Shown one piece after another: positions 6,474-7,240 of a DNA stretch of 7,240 nucleotides (positions within the stretch are counted from its first letter, which is position 1; each line of letters begins with the position of its first letter). The notes beneath the pieces are model-generated. The model made no database searches. It was not told the DNA's origin and saw nothing but the letters and a program-made list of their open reading frames with translations. The stretch lies in assembly GCA_023249255.1 (NCBI GenBank), contig JAHFCY010000022.1, positions 1 to 7,240 of the forward strand, read 5' to 3'. The DNA is from Candidatus Lindowiibacteriota bacterium (GTDB lineage Bacteria; Lindowbacteria; 2-12-FULL-62-27). Both the position numbers and the translations under genes were made by a program.

Positions 6474-7240
6474 GTGAACCCGACGAAACGCACGCTGGGC
6501 CTTTACTCGACCGGCGGGTGCCTCGCGGTCGCGGCGGTCCTTGCGCTTCTCAATCTCGTGGCGACGCAAGTTTACTCGCGGCTCGATTGCACCGAAAACA
6601 AAATCTATTCGCTGTCGCCGTCGACCGTCAACATTCTCCGCCGGCCGACCGATCCGGTCCGCATCAAGGTGTTTTTCGACGAGACCGTTCCGCCCGAGTA
6701 TCTCCACAATCGGCGTTACCTCAAGGAACTTCTGGACGAGATGTCGAATGCGTCCATGGGGAAACTCCGCGTCGAGTTCGTCGACATGAAACAGGAAGCG
6801 TCGAAGGAGGAGGCGCAGAAGGCCGGAGTGTCGCCGCTCCGGTTCACCGCGCTTCGCAAGGACAAATTCGAAATCCAGGAAGGATACATGGGCCTGGCGA
6901 TTTATTATGAGGACAAGAAAGAGGTCATGGGCGCCGTGACGCAAACCGAGTCGGTCGAATACGATCTGGCCGGCCGCATCGTCAAACTCACGCAGGGCAA
7001 ACGTCCGGTCGTGGCCTGGAGTTCCGGAAGCGGCGAAGTGGACCAGCCCGAAGCGCTCCGCCAATATCTGTCGCAGAATTATGATGTCCGCGAGGTCGAT
7101 CTGACCCGCGACGGCTGGAGAACGGCGGGATCGGCCTCTCCGGACGAACCGCCCGCCCTGTCGGCGCTCGTCGTGCCGGGTCCGCACCGGCCTCTGCCCG
7201 ACACCGCCCTTCGCGCGATCGACCAGGCGATTCTCGCCGG
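6474..7240 (+). CDS. GldG-like ABC transporter auxiliary protein, 5' part
   Basis: An open frame starting with GTG one base after the permease stop and running out of the window without a stop: 255 codons plus two bases. It begins MNPTKRTLGLYSTGG, followed by one membrane segment (about residues 13-32, LAVAAVLALLNLVATQ) and then the family mark YSRLDCTENKIYSLSPST (34-51), matching the D-x-T-x-x-K-x-Y-S-L-S-P-x-T block of GldG / ABC_transp_aux proteins. RIKVFFDE (63-70) and YLKELLDEM (82-90) then match the usual first beta strand and helix of the extracytoplasmic domain, and residues 178-211 (PVVAWSSGSGE, ALRQYLSQNYDVREVDL) fit the second half of that domain. Full-length relatives are often 450-600 residues with a second membrane helix near the C-terminus, which would lie outside. 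It probably sits in the inner membrane with its bulk in the periplasm as partner of the preceding permease. The family call is firm; the function is not known. Confidence 0.88.
   Translation, partial: MNPTKRTLGLYSTGGCLAVAAVLALLNLVATQVYSRLDCTENKIYSLSPSTVNILRRPTDPVRIKVFFDETVPPEYLHNRRYLKELLDEMSNASMGKLRVEFVDMKQEASKEEAQKAGVSPLRFTALRKDKFEIQEGYMGLAIYYEDKKEVMGAVTQTESVEYDLAGRIVKLTQGKRPVVAWSSGSGEVDQPEALRQYLSQNYDVREVDLTRDGWRTAGSASPDEPPALSALVVPGPHRPLPDTALRAIDQAILA

Noticed and set aside
5411-6493. 360-codon open frame on the - strand opposite the ATPase end and the permease
   Set aside because: The translation is Arg/Glu/His-rich and without family features; it is a shadow of the + strand genes, whose motifs are complete.
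6516-6521. Lipobox-like GGC at residues 14-16 of the GldG-like protein
   Set aside because: A lipobox cysteine must follow the hydrophobic core; here the hydrophobic segment comes after the cysteine, so this is a membrane anchor rather than a lipoprotein signal.
6435-7187. 250-codon open frame on the - strand near the right edge
   Set aside because: The + strand here encodes the GldG-like protein with a membrane helix and the YSLSPST block, whereas the antisense product is low-complexity.

Overview
The window is ordinary, gene-dense chromosome from a GC-rich bacterium that probably has two membranes. All six genes lie on the + strand and are packed end to end. I see no mobile element, CRISPR array, tRNA or rRNA, and no gene-free stretch longer than about 31 bases. 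The lineage cannot be fixed from this sequence. The high GC, the secreted TPR/LysM protein and the GldA/F/G-type ABC genes suggest an envelope-rich Gram-negative lineage, possibly an uncultured one, but that is inference.

Layout: (1) 1-218 is the 3' end of folE2 (GTP cyclohydrolase IB, pterin synthesis). (2) 222-1073 is nadC (quinolinate phosphoribosyltransferase, NAD synthesis). It has no ATG, GTG or TTG where the family needs one, so I propose an ATT start with a GGAGA ribosome site inside the end of folE2. (3) 1070-2599 is comM/yifB (Mg-chelatase-like AAA+ ATPase), which overlaps nadC by ATGA. (4) 2621-4798 encodes a 725-residue exported protein with the order signal peptide, TPR, LysM, long coiled coil, TPR. 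A promoter-like pair at the end of comM would give it an almost leaderless mRNA. (5) 4830-5765 is a GldA-like ABC ATPase, (6) 5762-6472 a GldF-like ABC-2 permease, and (7) 6474 to the window end a GldG-like auxiliary subunit that continues past the edge.

How the genes fit: folE2-nadC-comM look like one cotranscribed housekeeping group joined by very tight junctions. The TPR/LysM protein starts what may be a second transcription unit devoted to the cell envelope, followed by a three-gene ABC-2 exporter of the gliding-associated (GldA-GldF-GldG) type. The exporter genes are joined by an ATGA overlap and a 1-base gap. Such transporters are known outside Bacteroidetes, so their presence does not imply gliding. 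The least ordinary points are the nadC start, the composite envelope protein, the hairpin over the ribosome site of the ABC ATPase, and the A8 run in the LysM domain. I found no clear undescribed system.
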